From contig NZ_BORP01000001.1 in assembly GCF_018333235.1 (NCBI RefSeq), forward strand, positions 1-64,000: DNA of 64,000 nucleotides, written 5' to 3'. Within the stretch, counting starts at the first letter, position 1, and each line of letters begins with the position of its first letter. The notes under the pieces are model-generated. The model was given only the letters and a program-made list of their open reading frames with translations, made no database searches and had not been told where the DNA came from. The translations under genes were made by a program, and so were the position numbers. Origin of the DNA: Ornithinibacillus bavariensis. Its GTDB lineage: Bacteria; Bacillota; Bacilli; Bacillales; Amphibacillaceae. Of this stretch, positions 44,427 to 54,683 are shown piece by piece.

Positions 44427-46362
44427 ACAACTCATCTTTCGTAATCTGTTAAAAAATATGAGAAATTATTATCTTTATGTTTTTGCCCTTATATTTAGTG
44501 TCGCATTGTATTTTGCTTTTGTGACCCTACAATATGACCCAGCGATGGATAGTGTTTCTGGATCTGTAAAGGGAGAAGCAGCAATGAAGACGGGTTCCAT
44601 TTTATTAATTGCCATCGTTACGGTGTTTCTCGTGTACGCAAATAACCTATTTATTAAAAGAAGAGGTAAAGAGATCGGCCTATTTCAGTTAGTGGGATTA
44701 TCTAAAGGGAAAATATTTAGAATTATTGGCTTGGAAAACATTATTTTATACTTTAGCTCAATGGTGATTGGGATTTTCCTTGGATTTATTTCTTCCAAGC
44801 TAATTATGATGGTATTACTAAAAATTATTGCGATGGATGAGGTTGCGGCATTACGATTTTCTTCTCGTGCGTTAGTGCTAACGGTTATTGTTTTTGCTGC
44901 TATATATATCATAATAATGTTGATTAATGCTTTATATATTAAGCGGCAACGCATCTTGTCATTATTTCATACTACCTCCACATCTGAAGACAAGAAGCGG
45001 AAGGTATCATTTATTGAAATATTCATTGGTGTACTAGGTCTGGGATTAATCATTTTTGGATATTATTTATCTACAAAACTTTTTGATGGACAGTTTGTAA
45101 TGATGGAGCAAATGTTTATGGCGATGCTTGTTATTCTTGCTTCCGTTATCATAGGAACTTATTTCTTTTATAAGGGGTCTATTCGGTTTATTTTTAATCT
45201 TATTCGAAAAAAGAATAATGGCTATCTTTCTATCCATAAAGTATTGTCACTATCATCGATAATGTTCCGGATGAAGTCTAATTCTTTGTTACTTACTGTG
45301 GTAACAACTGTTTCTGCATTGGCAATAGGCTTATTGTCATTAACGTATATTGCTTATTATTCTGCTGAAAAATCTTCTAAGGAATCAATAATATATGATT
45401 TTTCCATTCCTAATAAGGGTCATGCAGAAGAGTTCATCGCAATGCTTGATGAGCAGCAAATAGACTATACGAAAACAGAAATGGAAATAGTAACAGTTAA
45501 AGCTGATGGAACAAACATATTAACCGATAAAAATGATTCAGAACGAAATGATGAAGATTTGATATTACCACTGACAGTTATTTCAGATCGTTATTTAGAA
45601 GAGATTGACGTAGATAAGGATAAGTCCATTTTTATTAATAGTAATCGAGCAACAGAGACATTTATGGCATTTAAAGAGGGAAGTTTCTCACTAAAGGGAA
45701 AGAGCCAAACGTATGAGCTAGAGTTTGTTGGTATGAAGGATAATAATGTGCTTCCACTTAGATTAACGAATAGCGGGCTTCCTGTCGCTGTCATAGATGA
45801 AGCGTTATATCAACAAATTTCTGCGGATATTGACCCAGAGGAGCATAGTGAATTCACTCATTCAATTGGGGTCGATATAACTGACAGGGGAGACTTAAAC
45901 AAGGCAAATGAAATTTTCAATGAGCTAGAATTAGGAAAATGGCCAGGTCATGAGTCGCAGCTAGAAGATTTTAAAAGACAAAAGCAGATCATGGGTATTG
46001 CTATGTTTGTCGTCGGGTTCCTAGGACTAACCTTCTTAATTACTTCAGGATGTATCCTTTATTTTAAACAGATGGATGAAGGAGAGGAAGAGAAGTCAAG
46101 CTATACTATTTTGAGAAAGCTAGGATTCACTCGTACTGATATTTTAAATGGGATAAAGGTGAAGCAACTATTTAACTTCGGAATCCCATTAGTACTAGGA
46201 TTAAGCCATAGCTATTTTGCAGTTAAATCAGGCTGGTTTTGGTTTGGTACAGAACTATGGACACCAATGATCATCGTTATGTCACTTTACACAATACTCT
46301 ATTCCATATTTAGTGTACTATCAGTAGCCTATTATCGAAAGCTAATAAAAGAATCATTGTAG
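44416..46362 (+). CDS. ABC transporter permease with large extracellular domain (BceB-like)
   Basis: The 648-aa permease has about ten membrane helices. A long extracellular domain of roughly 200 residues lies between helices 7 and 8 (about 320-530), the hallmark of BceB-type antimicrobial-peptide transporters. The FtsX-like core ([20 protein letters not shown]) is clear. The ATG at 44416 is preceded by GGTGGGG, and the frame overlaps bceA. The extracellular domain determines ligand specificity and cannot be assigned to a given antibiotic from sequence alone. Confidence 0.92.
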   Translation: MSFKQLIFRNLLKNMRNYYLYVFALIFSVALYFAFVTLQYDPAMDSVSGSVKGEAAMKTGSILLIAIVTVFLVYANNLFIKRRGKEIGLFQLVGLSKGKIFRIIGLENIILYFSSMVIGIFLGFISSKLIMMVLLKIIAMDEVAALRFSSRALVLTVIVFAAIYIIIMLINALYIKRQRILSLFHTTSTSEDKKRKVSFIEIFIGVLGLGLIIFGYYLSTKLFDGQFVMMEQMFMAMLVILASVIIGTYFFYKGSIRFIFNLIRKKNNGYLSIHKVLSLSSIMFRMKSNSLLLTVVTTVSALAIGLLSLTYIAYYSAEKSSKESIIYDFSIPNKGHAEEFIAMLDEQQIDYTKTEMEIVTVKADGTNILTDKNDSERNDEDLILPLTVISDRYLEEIDVDKDKSIFINSNRATETFMAFKEGSFSLKGKSQTYELEFVGMKDNNVLPLRLTNSGLPVAVIDEALYQQISADIDPEEHSEFTHSIGVDITDRGDLNKANEIFNELELGKWPGHESQLEDFKRQKQIMGIAMFVVGFLGLTFLITSGCILYFKQMDEGEEEKSSYTILRKLGFTRTDILNGIKVKQLFNFGIPLVLGLSHSYFAVKSGWFWFGTELWTPMIIVMSLYTILYSIFSVLSVAYYRKLIKESL

Positions 46363-46399
46363 AGAGACAGGTATATACATCCCCTGTCTCTCCTTTTTC
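46362..46399 (+). terminator. Terminator of the Bce-type operon
   Basis: GAGAGACAGG (46362-46371) pairs with CCTGTCTCTC (46383-46392), followed by CTTTTTC. It begins at the permease stop codon. Confidence 0.9.
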
Positions 46400-46514
46400 T
46401 GTTATTTTATAGTCGAATGAATTGCTCGAATGATAAAAATAGATTTTCCTCCCCCCATAAATGGAAGCTCAATGGGCATACTAATTTAAAGTTACAAACT
46501 GGGGAGGTTTTACT

Positions 46515-48173
46515 TTGGGAAAACTATTATCAGTTTTTGCGCTTGGCGGATTAAATGAAATTGGGAAAAATATGTATGCTATCGAATATGGGGATGATAT
46601 TGTACTCATTGATTGTGGAAACAAGTTTCCAGATGAGGAGTTATTAGGAATAGATTTAATAATCCCGGATTTTTCTTATCTGGAAGAGAACAAGGAAAAG
46701 ATACGAGGATTAATAGTTACACATGGTCATGAGGACCATATTGGTGGGGTTCCATATTTCTTAAAGAAGATTAATGTTCCTGTTTATGCTACGCGTTTTA
46801 CACTAGGAGTCATCGAGATTAAGCTAAAAGAACATCGGATATTAAGGGAAAGCACGCTTTATGAAATTAATTCTGAATCAGAGGTCCAGATTGGAGAACT
46901 AACCATTAGCTTTTTTAAAGTGAATCATAGTATCCCAGATTGCCTCGGAATTGTTTTTAATACTCCAGAGGGTACTATTGTACACACCGGTGATTTTAAA
47001 TTTGATCTGACTCCTGCGAATCAGGAACGGCCTGATATCCACAAAATGGCTGCTATTGGCAATAAAGGGGTACTACTCTTGCTGTCGGAGAGTACAAATG
47101 CAGAAAGACAAGGTTTTACCCCGTCAGAGCAGATGGTTGGTGAAAACTTAGTAGGGCTATTCATGAAAGCAAAACGGAAAATTATTGTATCAACATTTGC
47201 ATCTAATATAAGTCGTGTTCAGCAGATAGTTCAGGCTTCGGAAAAAACGGATCGAAAATTAGCACTTATCGGCAGATCAATGGTAAATGTAGTTAATGTG
47301 GCCATAGAACGAGGGTATTTGACGGTTCCTAAGGGGATGCTAATTGAACCGAAGGAGACGATGGAATTACCTCCAGAGAATGTAACGATATTATGTACGG
47401 GAAGCCAAGGAGAACCAGGTGCTGCACTTAGTCGTCTTTCCACTGGAAATTTTCGTGATGTAGAAATTCTTCCGGAGGATACGGTTATTCTTGCAGCTGG
47501 ACCAATTCCCGGGAATGAAAAGAATATATCTACGATAATAGATAATCTTTATCAACTGGGTGCACATGTTATTTACGGTTCTGGGAGTAGCTTTGGGTTA
47601 CATGTTTCTGGTCATGGTTACCAGGAGGATCTGAAGCTAATGCTTACACTTATGAAGCCAACTTATTTTGTTCCAATACATGGTGAATATCGGATGCTAC
47701 ATCATCATCTGCTGCTCGCAGAGGCTATTGGTGTAAAGAGAGAAAATATATTTTTGATTAATAATGGTGATGTTATTGAGGTTGAAAACAAAATTGCCCG
47801 TTCTACCAGAACTATTCCGGTAGGTAGTACCTATGTGGATGGAATCGATGTTGGGAATATGGAATTTGTTTTACGAGATCGAAAGCACATTTCTGAAGAT
47901 GGGTTGCTCATGATTATTTTACCAATGAGTAAACCAGATGCAAAAATGCTCGCCGAGCCGGAGATAATTTCTCGTGGTTTTGTTGATAATCATTTCTCAG
48001 AACTTCGAAAAGGGATGATAGGGATTATAACTGAAACGATAGAAGAACTTCATGCAGAAAATCGATATTCATGGAACACAAAGAAAAAACAAATCAAAAA
48101 ATTAATCGGCCAGTATATAAGAGAAAATACACGAAAACGACCTATGATAGTACCTATTTTAATTGAAATTTGA
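46515..48173 (+). CDS. Ribonuclease J family protein
   Basis: The 552-aa protein is a metallo-beta-lactamase/beta-CASP RNase J: THGHEDHIGG (69-78) with metal-binding His70, His72, Asp74 and His75, then VHTGDFKFD, the beta-CASP domain ending ILCTGSQGEP, PIHGEYRM (motif C) and the C-terminal domain. RNase J has 5' exonuclease and endonuclease activity in mRNA decay and maturation. It is closest in layout to RNase J1 but sits alone, away from rpoY, so it is probably an extra paralogue. The start is TTG with GGGGAGG 7 nt upstream. Confidence 0.88.
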   Translation: MGKLLSVFALGGLNEIGKNMYAIEYGDDIVLIDCGNKFPDEELLGIDLIIPDFSYLEENKEKIRGLIVTHGHEDHIGGVPYFLKKINVPVYATRFTLGVIEIKLKEHRILRESTLYEINSESEVQIGELTISFFKVNHSIPDCLGIVFNTPEGTIVHTGDFKFDLTPANQERPDIHKMAAIGNKGVLLLLSESTNAERQGFTPSEQMVGENLVGLFMKAKRKIIVSTFASNISRVQQIVQASEKTDRKLALIGRSMVNVVNVAIERGYLTVPKGMLIEPKETMELPPENVTILCTGSQGEPGAALSRLSTGNFRDVEILPEDTVILAAGPIPGNEKNISTIIDNLYQLGAHVIYGSGSSFGLHVSGHGYQEDLKLMLTLMKPTYFVPIHGEYRMLHHHLLLAEAIGVKRENIFLINNGDVIEVENKIARSTRTIPVGSTYVDGIDVGNMEFVLRDRKHISEDGLLMIILPMSKPDAKMLAEPEIISRGFVDNHFSELRKGMIGIITETIEELHAENRYSWNTKKKQIKKLIGQYIRENTRKRPMIVPILIEI

Positions 48174-48267
48174 AGTAGGGTGTAGTGAGTGTCACTCCTG
48201 GGATATGTCATTTACTGCCGAAATTATGTATGGCAATTATTAGAATGAATACATTCGAATGCTAATT

Positions 48268-48320
48268 GGAGGGAAGAATTAGTCGCCTCATCGTAGAAGC
48301 GAATTCATCCCTCTTTATTT
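48268..48320 (+). terminator. Terminator-like hairpin after the RNase J gene
   Basis: GGAGGGAAGAATT (from 48268) pairs imperfectly with GAATTCATCCCTC (to about 48313), followed by TTTATTTTCC. Confidence 0.5.
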
Positions 48321-48450
48321 TCCTACATAGAATATGTTTGTTGAACAAGAAATAGAAGGGTATAATAAAATTATTGGTAAAATTTCAAATCTTTTGTAAC
48401 GAATAGTGATTTATAATGTTGGATGATTCTGTATTAAAGGAGTAAATGAT

Positions 48451-49008
48451 ATGGTTAATTTAAAACATAAACCAATAATCGAAGGGGAGACAGTTATTTT
48501 AAGACCATTTAAAATGAAAGAGGATTTTCCATTTTTAGAAGAGTGTTTACAGGATTCAGAAGTTATAAAGCTAACCGGATCTACAGATGACTTTGATAAA
48601 CAAGAAGTCTGGGATTGGTATAATACTAGAAATGAGCAATTAGACCGTTTGGATCTGGCTATTATTGATAAATCAACTGAAAACCTAGTTGGTGAGGTGG
48701 TAGCTAATCTGTATGATGAAGCGGAAAATAGTATGAATTTCAGAATTATGATTGGGCCAAGAGGTAGGAATCGTGGTCTTGGGACAGAAGCAACACAACT
48801 AATGGTTAATTACCTATTTCAGCATACAGATATAAATTTTATAACATTGAGTGTATTTGCTTTTAACCCTAGGGCGAAAGCAGTCTATGAAAAAGTTGGC
48901 TTTGTATTTCATAGTATTGATGAGAAGGATTTAGAATATGAAGGAGAATGGATTGATTCCATCAATATGAAGTTAACTAGGGATAATTGGATGAAGAAAA
49001 TATGTTGA
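48451..49008 (+). CDS. GNAT N-acetyltransferase (RimJ/RimL type)
   Basis: The 185-aa protein begins with GETVILRPFKMKED (about 11-24), typical of RimJ/RimL-like acetyltransferases, and has the acetyl-CoA loop IGPRGRNRGLGTEAT (about 99-113) and NPRAKAVYEKVGFVFHS (about 135-151). It transfers acetyl from acetyl-CoA to an amine on a protein or small molecule; substrate unknown. AAAGGAG precedes the ATG. A hairpin at 49014 separates it from the convergent gene. Confidence 0.87.
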   Translation: MVNLKHKPIIEGETVILRPFKMKEDFPFLEECLQDSEVIKLTGSTDDFDKQEVWDWYNTRNEQLDRLDLAIIDKSTENLVGEVVANLYDEAENSMNFRIMIGPRGRNRGLGTEATQLMVNYLFQHTDINFITLSVFAFNPRAKAVYEKVGFVFHSIDEKDLEYEGEWIDSINMKLTRDNWMKKIC

Positions 49009-49013
49009 AATTC

Positions 49014-49036
49014 GGGGAGTGACAGGCACTCCCCTC
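49014..49036. terminator. Hairpin between convergent genes
   Basis: GGGGAGTG (49014-49021) pairs perfectly with CACTCCCC (49027-49034) with a 5-nt loop. The T-tracts are weak on both sides. Confidence 0.6.
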
Positions 49037-50923
49037 TTAGCTGTTTACAAATTCTCGGACCCTTTCAATTGCGTTTTCTACACTTTCTGTGGCTTGGAAA
49101 TGTTCTAAATTAAGCGTGTTAGAGAATTTTTTTACATCATTATCTGACTTTCTTAACGTGATATGCTCTAGGCTAAATTTTGTTGGTGAGTCTATACCAC
49201 ACGATGCTCCAAGCATAAATAAACCTTCTCGCATGGTAGTTAAATAATTGGCCGTACGGAATCTTTTTTCCTCTACTGCTAAACCTGCTTCAAGATGTGG
49301 TAAATGTGAGGTAATTCCAACGGGACAAAGATTCGTGTGGCATTTTCCAGCATTTATACATCCCACCGTATTCATTGCAGCTCTTGCAACATAGATTAAA
49401 TCTGCTCCAAGAGATAGTGCGGTAGCCATTTTATTTGCGGTAGCTAACATTCCAGAAGCGATTATTTTGATATTGTCCCGTATCCCATATCTACGTAATG
49501 TTTGATCCAATATTAGAATGCCAGAGAAAATCGGTAAACCAAGTCCATCTGCCATTTCCTGATAGGTAGCCCCAGTACCACCTTCTGCACCATCAATTGA
49601 TATAAAGTCTGGTGTGTCACCAGTCTCTTTTATATGAATTGCTAGTTCATCGAAGGAGTGATTATCACCGGCAACTACCTTGATTCCTACAGGTTTTCCA
49701 GTGATCTTTTGCCAGTGGGTGATTAATTTAAACAAGCCTTCCATATCTGAAAACAATGGGAATCGATTCGGACTTTCTACATCTTTCCCCATCTCTACTC
49801 CTCTTATCTCAGCAATTTCTTTCGTGATCTTTTCTTTAGGCAATTTTCCACCACGAACCTTTGCTCCTTGCGCAAGTTTAATTTCAATTGCCTTAACCTC
49901 TGGACGGAGTGCATTTTTTAGGAAAGTTTCTTCACAGTATTTTCCATCCTTCCTTGCGCCGAATAAGCCAGAACCTACTTGGAAGATTAGGTCTGCTCCT
50001 TTTTCTTCTAGAACCCCTTTTTCAAGTAGATCTTGAACGGTTACTTTAGCATGATCGCCAAATTTTTTTTCAAGCTCAAAATTAGAAGCGTGCGGATATT
50101 CTTTTATATACGAAAAAATCTTCCTACTTATTCGCTCTGAAGGCACCATAGCTCCTTCGACAATGCGGTATACCTTTGAAAGATGATAAGGGGAAATACC
50201 ACCTTCCCCAGTATTCATAAAGCTTCCTCCACTAATGGCTACCCCTTGGGATAGCGCTTTCACTGCACTTTTGGAAAGAGCCCCATAGCTCATAGCAGAG
50301 ATTCCGATTAGACCTTTTACTTTAAACGGATGTTCACGTTCTCTTCCAATAACAACACTATCGTCTTGGGTTAAGTGCCATGGTTTGATTATCTTTTGGT
50401 TTCTTTTTTCTTTTCTACTAGTAATGGACTCATTTATTATTTGATACGTGTATGTAGTGATAGGTGAAGAATTATCAACCTGTAACTCATCAACATTTAA
50501 CGGAAACATGGAATTAGATAAATAGAAGTCTGTTTTACTAAAATCCTTCTTCGAACCGAACCCAATTACTGTGTTCGCATATTTACCAGCTTTTGCAATT
50601 GTTTCCTGTGTATCCCGGTCAATAGGTCTACCTTCCTTATCATTTAAGAACCAATATTGCCTGAACTCGGGACCAATCATTTCAAAAATGTACCTCAGTC
50701 TGCCTAACAGTGGATGTGTTTTTAAAATTGAATGCTGATTTTGATACTTGTCTTTAAGATATAAATAGATAAGAAGTAATATAAGACCGTAAAATAAAAT
50801 AAAAGGCAAAACCTTTAAAAAGGAAATAATGACTGACAGACAAAACACCCCATCTCGGAAAATTTTAAGATAATTACCAACTCTCATTGTATCAAAATTA
50901 TTTAAAAAAGGAAGAGGTGCCAA
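49037..50923 (-). CDS. Membrane-anchored FMN-binding glutamate synthase-like protein
   Basis: The product (up to 628 aa) has an N-terminal membrane helix (about 38-55, VLPFILFYGLILLLIYLYL) and then the FMN/glutamate-synthase domain (GltS-like, PF01645 type): GISAMSYGALSKSAVKALS, GGISPYHL, DFISIDGAEGGTGATY and the C-x5-C-x4-C motif in VGCINAGKCHTNLCPVG that would bind a [3Fe-4S] cluster. It resembles B. subtilis YerD. It lacks the glutaminase and small subunit, so it is not a full GOGAT. The start is uncertain: TTG at 50923 and ATG at 50887 both lack a good ribosome binding site. Confidence 0.82.
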   Translation of the reverse strand: MAPLPFLNNFDTMRVGNYLKIFRDGVFCLSVIISFLKVLPFILFYGLILLLIYLYLKDKYQNQHSILKTHPLLGRLRYIFEMIGPEFRQYWFLNDKEGRPIDRDTQETIAKAGKYANTVIGFGSKKDFSKTDFYLSNSMFPLNVDELQVDNSSPITTYTYQIINESITSRKEKRNQKIIKPWHLTQDDSVVIGREREHPFKVKGLIGISAMSYGALSKSAVKALSQGVAISGGSFMNTGEGGISPYHLSKVYRIVEGAMVPSERISRKIFSYIKEYPHASNFELEKKFGDHAKVTVQDLLEKGVLEEKGADLIFQVGSGLFGARKDGKYCEETFLKNALRPEVKAIEIKLAQGAKVRGGKLPKEKITKEIAEIRGVEMGKDVESPNRFPLFSDMEGLFKLITHWQKITGKPVGIKVVAGDNHSFDELAIHIKETGDTPDFISIDGAEGGTGATYQEMADGLGLPIFSGILILDQTLRRYGIRDNIKIIASGMLATANKMATALSLGADLIYVARAAMNTVGCINAGKCHTNLCPVGITSHLPHLEAGLAVEEKRFRTANYLTTMREGLFMLGASCGIDSPTKFSLEHITLRKSDNDVKKFSNTLNLEHFQATESVENAIERVREFVNS

Positions 50924-51155
50924 GCACTTCTATCTTTTTGTCATTTATTGTCGAAACGGGGATGTGTAACAGTTCCCTATGAAAGAAGAGAAAACGTCTA
51001 GAATAATGAAAGGTACCGACCGCCGAGGTAGAGTAAAATATCTAACCTTCTGGGATCAGTACCATTTCATATGCTTAATTGTTTTGTGTTAATAACTCCT
51101 ATTATTAATTCGTGCTGAGAATCAACAACAAAGACTTCAGCTTGATAAAGTCTAG

Positions 51156-54100
51156 TTATTCTGGAATTTTTCCGTCGAAACAAATCTGTTCTAAATCCTG
51201 TTGTGCATCACTTGCAATTGCTTCATCAGTAAAAATATAGAAGCTAGGTGTAGTAAATTGTGTTTTTCCGGATGGGATTGTAAGTTTTTCTTCATTGACA
51301 TGAAGCAATATTTCTTTATTTATATATGCTTCTCGAGCAGTTTTTTCCGAGCTAGAAATAACTTGTAATTGTTCTTTTCGATTCTTACAGCCAATTAGCA
51401 TATTGCGCTCAACAGAGAAATCATTTTCATCCTTACCGGCGACTAACTTAGTCCAATTACCAGCTTGATTTTGGAATTTCGCCCAATTATCCTCCACGGT
51501 AGCCCCTGGCATAAAGAATCCATCAGTTATCCATGCTTTGTTATTTAACAGCTTCCCAGTCTCTTGCTGAACTTCAGATACATGGCATAAGACCGGAGTA
51601 CCTGGTAACGTGAGAAAGTACTGATGAAACTTCAGCCCTTTGTAATCGTCATTCTCTACAATGGAAGTAGACAATTTAATGCCTTGCCAATGATTCCCTT
51701 TGTTATCAATTAAGCTAGTAAAGCTTGCTATTGTTTTCTCCTTTGCAAGGGAATAGGGCCTGATAGCAGCTAATCCACTTGTTATTCCTCCAGACCAAGG
51801 ATTCCACCATAATTTTGGTCCGGGATTAGGAAATGATGTATTTAACCATTCATGCCCTTGGTAGCTTAAGGAATGTAGTGCTGGGAAAAAATTAGGTGAG
51901 GCTTTGAACTGAATAACCCCATTATCTATTTTCCATGTTTCTAAACCATTTTCTTGAACAATAGCTTCTTTCAGCTTGCTATTCAATGAGCGAATAACTA
52001 CTGTTTCCCTTTCAACATTAGCAGCATCTAGATTTGCTTTAAGCTTTAGTGTTGAAATGGATGGCGATTTACTTAAGTCTATTTCTGTAACCCATTTTGT
52101 AAGTTGTTCTTCACGATTAAACTTGGCAGTTGCTATATCATTTTCAGAACGAAATAGGGAAATTGCCAATTCACCATGTAAAAAATTGGATTTATAGTCA
52201 GTAACCTGAATAACTGCTTTTTCCCCTTGAACAAATGGATTAGAATTCTGTAATGAAATATTTAAATGGTCTATTGTTTTTTCTATAGGGTTATTATTAG
52301 ATTGCCTTGCAAAAGCTCGAAAGCTCTCTAAATCATGGAATGCCCCAATTGAAAAATAATGCGAATTTGTTCTAGCAATGCTTCTTTCATTAATGTGTCC
52401 GAGATTATGCTCAAAATAGCTAAACCAGTTACCAAAGTGTATGCTATCATTTTCGTGCCAGCACATTCCAAGCGGATTACTATCCTTTTTAACAAAAATC
52501 CAATTCTCGCTAACCTGTTTTTCATTCCAATAGTGATACGAGTTACCAATTGAATCATCCAATTCAATAATCTTCCCACGATAAGGGATTAATGCTTTTT
52601 CTAAATCAAAAATAATGGATTGGCTGAACCATATCGGTTGTTCGATTGGAACATCTAATGAATTCTCTACCTCATAGTAGTTTTCAACAAGACCTTCACC
52701 GAATAGCTTTATTACATAATGTAATTGGAGACCTGGAAAAGCTGTCAGTTCGTACGAGATTTTCGCTCCGATATAGCCCATTCCCTCAAAAAATTCTTTT
52801 GCAACTGGTTTTGCCTTTGAAATTTCTTCTGAATATGGCTTACCGACTTTAGGTGTCATTAGAACAATTGCTTCATCATTTTTCTTTCGGCCTATTTGAA
52901 TAGTGTTCCCATCTTTTATGAGAGAGGCAAAATATTGACCATTGAACAATTGAATTCTATCCTGGTCTTCTCCATGAAACCGTGCACCAATGCCTCTTAA
53001 TGGAATCCCAATTTGTTTGTTAAAATGAATTTCTTCACCGTTTTCTTTTATTGCTTTAAGCTCCAGCTTCGCATCATAGTAGCCATGAGACTTCGTTACA
53101 AATTCAAATGGGATTGATATTCTTTCCTTTGCTTCTAATTTAGTAGCAAATTGCTGTGATTTTAGATGGATAAGTGGCGATTCAGGAAACACCATCTCGA
53201 ATTGAACTTTTTCTGGAAAGTTATTTTTTAGGTCTAAATAAAAGACGTTTTGTTGATCAATGAATGATAAATCTTCAAGCACATGAGCTTCTAGCTGGGC
53301 AGGATATTTCGGTAATATACCCACCTTAAAGACTGCCTCTTTTCCATTGATATGAACAGTAGCTTGCACAGCTGGATGTGTGTGAAAGGTATTTTGCTCT
53401 TCATCAATTGCACCAACATAGAAGGTACCAATAACTTCTTCCATACCCGTAACATCCATTGATTTTTCAAGTGTAAAATCTATATTCTTGTCGCTTACAC
53501 CATTTAATGATACATGAAGAGGTTTACCTGTTTTGTTTTCTATTTTATAACGAATAGAATAGTGTTCGCCAAATACGAGCTGATGTTGATCGACATGCGC
53601 AGAAATTAAATAATCATCTGTTTCAATCAGACGAATTCCCCTTCCAGTGCGTTCAAATTCAATCCGAAGTTGTGTTTTTTCTTTTTCCCATAAGTATTCA
53701 TAGTAATGAAAGTCGTTTTCTACCCTACCATCTGGCTTCACTTCAATTTTTCTAGTACTAATATCATACCAATTAACATCATGGAAGAAATCTTTCACTG
53801 CCTCTGTATGTAATACCGTTGGCATGAAATTCATTAAATGTGTCGTATCGTCTCTATCCTCCCAGAAGAATCCGCATTTTTTATAGAGAGGAACAGCTTT
53901 TGTATTCCCAGACCATGTATATAAATCAAGTCTTGGCCATTTTAAGTCGATTGTTTCCTGTAATGCGGTTAAGAGTAATTTCTTCCCAATTTTCTTTCCA
54001 TGGTAATCATCTCGAACGTTTAAAAGTGGAATATATAATGCGCCTTCATCATCGCGATATTCACTAAATCCACAATATCCAACAACCCTTTCTCCTTCTA

Positions 54101-54263
54101 GAGCAAGGAATGTGTGAATATTAGTTGAGTTCCTTTCACGGTGTAGAATCGTTTCCTCTGTATCTACGGTGTTTGCTCCACCCCAGCCATCTCTACTATG
54201 GTTCCACATATCCGCAACCTTTGCAGCGTAACTGTCATCGTATTTGATAATCTTGATGTCCAT
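51156..54263 (-). CDS. Giant GNAT acetyltransferase fused to a beta-rich region
   Basis: The 1035-aa protein starts with a GNAT domain (about 1-150; acetyl-CoA motif DDYHGKKIGKKLLLTALQE, then VPLYKKCGFFWEDR). About 880 residues follow that are rich in beta-strands and aromatic residues, with Ig-like segments (about 205-340) and a C-terminal block resembling galactose-mutarotase/glycoside-hydrolase sandwiches (KLWWNPWSGGITSG, then FHQYFLTLPGTPVLCHVSE). There is no signal peptide. The ATG at 54263 is preceded by GGGAGATG. Function is unknown; the fusion may couple sugar or peptide binding to acetylation. The hydrolase comparison is by eye. Confidence 0.7.
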   Translation of the reverse strand: MDIKIIKYDDSYAAKVADMWNHSRDGWGGANTVDTEETILHRERNSTNIHTFLALEGERVVGYCGFSEYRDDEGALYIPLLNVRDDYHGKKIGKKLLLTALQETIDLKWPRLDLYTWSGNTKAVPLYKKCGFFWEDRDDTTHLMNFMPTVLHTEAVKDFFHDVNWYDISTRKIEVKPDGRVENDFHYYEYLWEKEKTQLRIEFERTGRGIRLIETDDYLISAHVDQHQLVFGEHYSIRYKIENKTGKPLHVSLNGVSDKNIDFTLEKSMDVTGMEEVIGTFYVGAIDEEQNTFHTHPAVQATVHINGKEAVFKVGILPKYPAQLEAHVLEDLSFIDQQNVFYLDLKNNFPEKVQFEMVFPESPLIHLKSQQFATKLEAKERISIPFEFVTKSHGYYDAKLELKAIKENGEEIHFNKQIGIPLRGIGARFHGEDQDRIQLFNGQYFASLIKDGNTIQIGRKKNDEAIVLMTPKVGKPYSEEISKAKPVAKEFFEGMGYIGAKISYELTAFPGLQLHYVIKLFGEGLVENYYEVENSLDVPIEQPIWFSQSIIFDLEKALIPYRGKIIELDDSIGNSYHYWNEKQVSENWIFVKKDSNPLGMCWHENDSIHFGNWFSYFEHNLGHINERSIARTNSHYFSIGAFHDLESFRAFARQSNNNPIEKTIDHLNISLQNSNPFVQGEKAVIQVTDYKSNFLHGELAISLFRSENDIATAKFNREEQLTKWVTEIDLSKSPSISTLKLKANLDAANVERETVVIRSLNSKLKEAIVQENGLETWKIDNGVIQFKASPNFFPALHSLSYQGHEWLNTSFPNPGPKLWWNPWSGGITSGLAAIRPYSLAKEKTIASFTSLIDNKGNHWQGIKLSTSIVENDDYKGLKFHQYFLTLPGTPVLCHVSEVQQETGKLLNNKAWITDGFFMPGATVEDNWAKFQNQAGNWTKLVAGKDENDFSVERNMLIGCKNRKEQLQVISSSEKTAREAYINKEILLHVNEEKLTIPSGKTQFTTPSFYIFTDEAIASDAQQDLEQICFDGKIPE

Positions 54264-54411
54264 TGTTTCATCTCCCTTTATCTTCAGAATTTCAAATCTG
54301 ATCGATTCTTCAATCATACTAACTATTGGAAAGCATGGCAGATAATAAGAGTAATATGTTACTAAAATACCTTTCTCTTTCTACCAATACATGGTTAATT
54401 TTCTACCAAAA

Positions 54412-54442
54412 AAAGAACCATTCGTAATTGGAATGGTTCTTT
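54412..54442. terminator. 11-bp hairpin upstream of the GNAT fusion gene
   Basis: AAAGAACCATT (54412-54422) pairs perfectly with AATGGTTCTTT (54432-54442). Flanking A- and T-runs make it terminator-like on the minus strand, ahead of the GNAT fusion start. Confidence 0.6.
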
Positions 54443-54499
54443 AAATGAAAATACATATTTCTACTAAAATAGCCACCTAAAGTAGAGTAGAAAATAAAA

Positions 54500-54530
54500 A
54501 ACCATAGAATATATCATACATTCTATGGTC
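54500..54530 (-). terminator. Terminator of the 24-codon unit
   Basis: ACCATAGAAT (54501-54510) pairs perfectly with ATTCTATGGT (54520-54529). On the minus strand it is followed by TTTTTTATTTT. Confidence 0.8.
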
Positions 54531-54564
54531 TATAGTCAGTAAAATTTAAATAAACTAAACAGGT

Positions 54565-54639
54565 TTAACATGACACATAGGTTGTATGAAGCAAATAATT
54601 AAATTTAGCCATTTTGATCACATTATTAAACTTAACCAT
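54565..54639 (-). CDS. 24-aa peptide gene with hidden Shine-Dalgarno
   Basis: On the minus strand GGGAGG is followed by ATG (54639) and 24 codons: MVKFNNVIKMAKFNYLLHTT then YVSC, ending in TAA. A near-consensus promoter (54712-54684) and an intrinsic terminator frame it, so it forms a complete tiny transcription unit. The peptide is basic, slightly amphipathic, ends in Cys and repeats KFN. The ribosome binding site can pair with the 3' part of the frame. It was not recognised as any known leader or toxin peptide. The alternative is a small regulatory RNA in which the frame is incidental. Confidence 0.5.
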   Translation of the reverse strand: MVKFNNVIKMAKFNYLLHTTYVSC

Positions 54640-54651
54640 AGCATACAACCT
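54579..54651 (-). repeat. Inverted repeat that can sequester the ribosome binding site
   Basis: AGGTTGTATG (54579-54588) and CATACAACCT (54642-54651) are perfect 10-nt inverted arms. On the minus-strand RNA the 5' arm contains the GGGAGG Shine-Dalgarno and the 3' arm lies inside the 24-codon frame, so folding would hide the translation start. Confidence 0.75.
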
Positions 54652-54683
54652 CCCATTAAATTCTGAATATTTTATCCTCTATT

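Noticed and set aside
51010-51075. Imperfect inverted repeat GGTACCGACC with GGATCAGTACC
   Set aside because: Mismatched arms about 40 bases apart with no transposase or target duplication; insufficient for an insertion-sequence remnant.
52328-52579. Open frames antisense or out of frame inside the giant GNAT gene
   Set aside because: The long GNAT fusion frame is continuous and protein-like; these are shadows.
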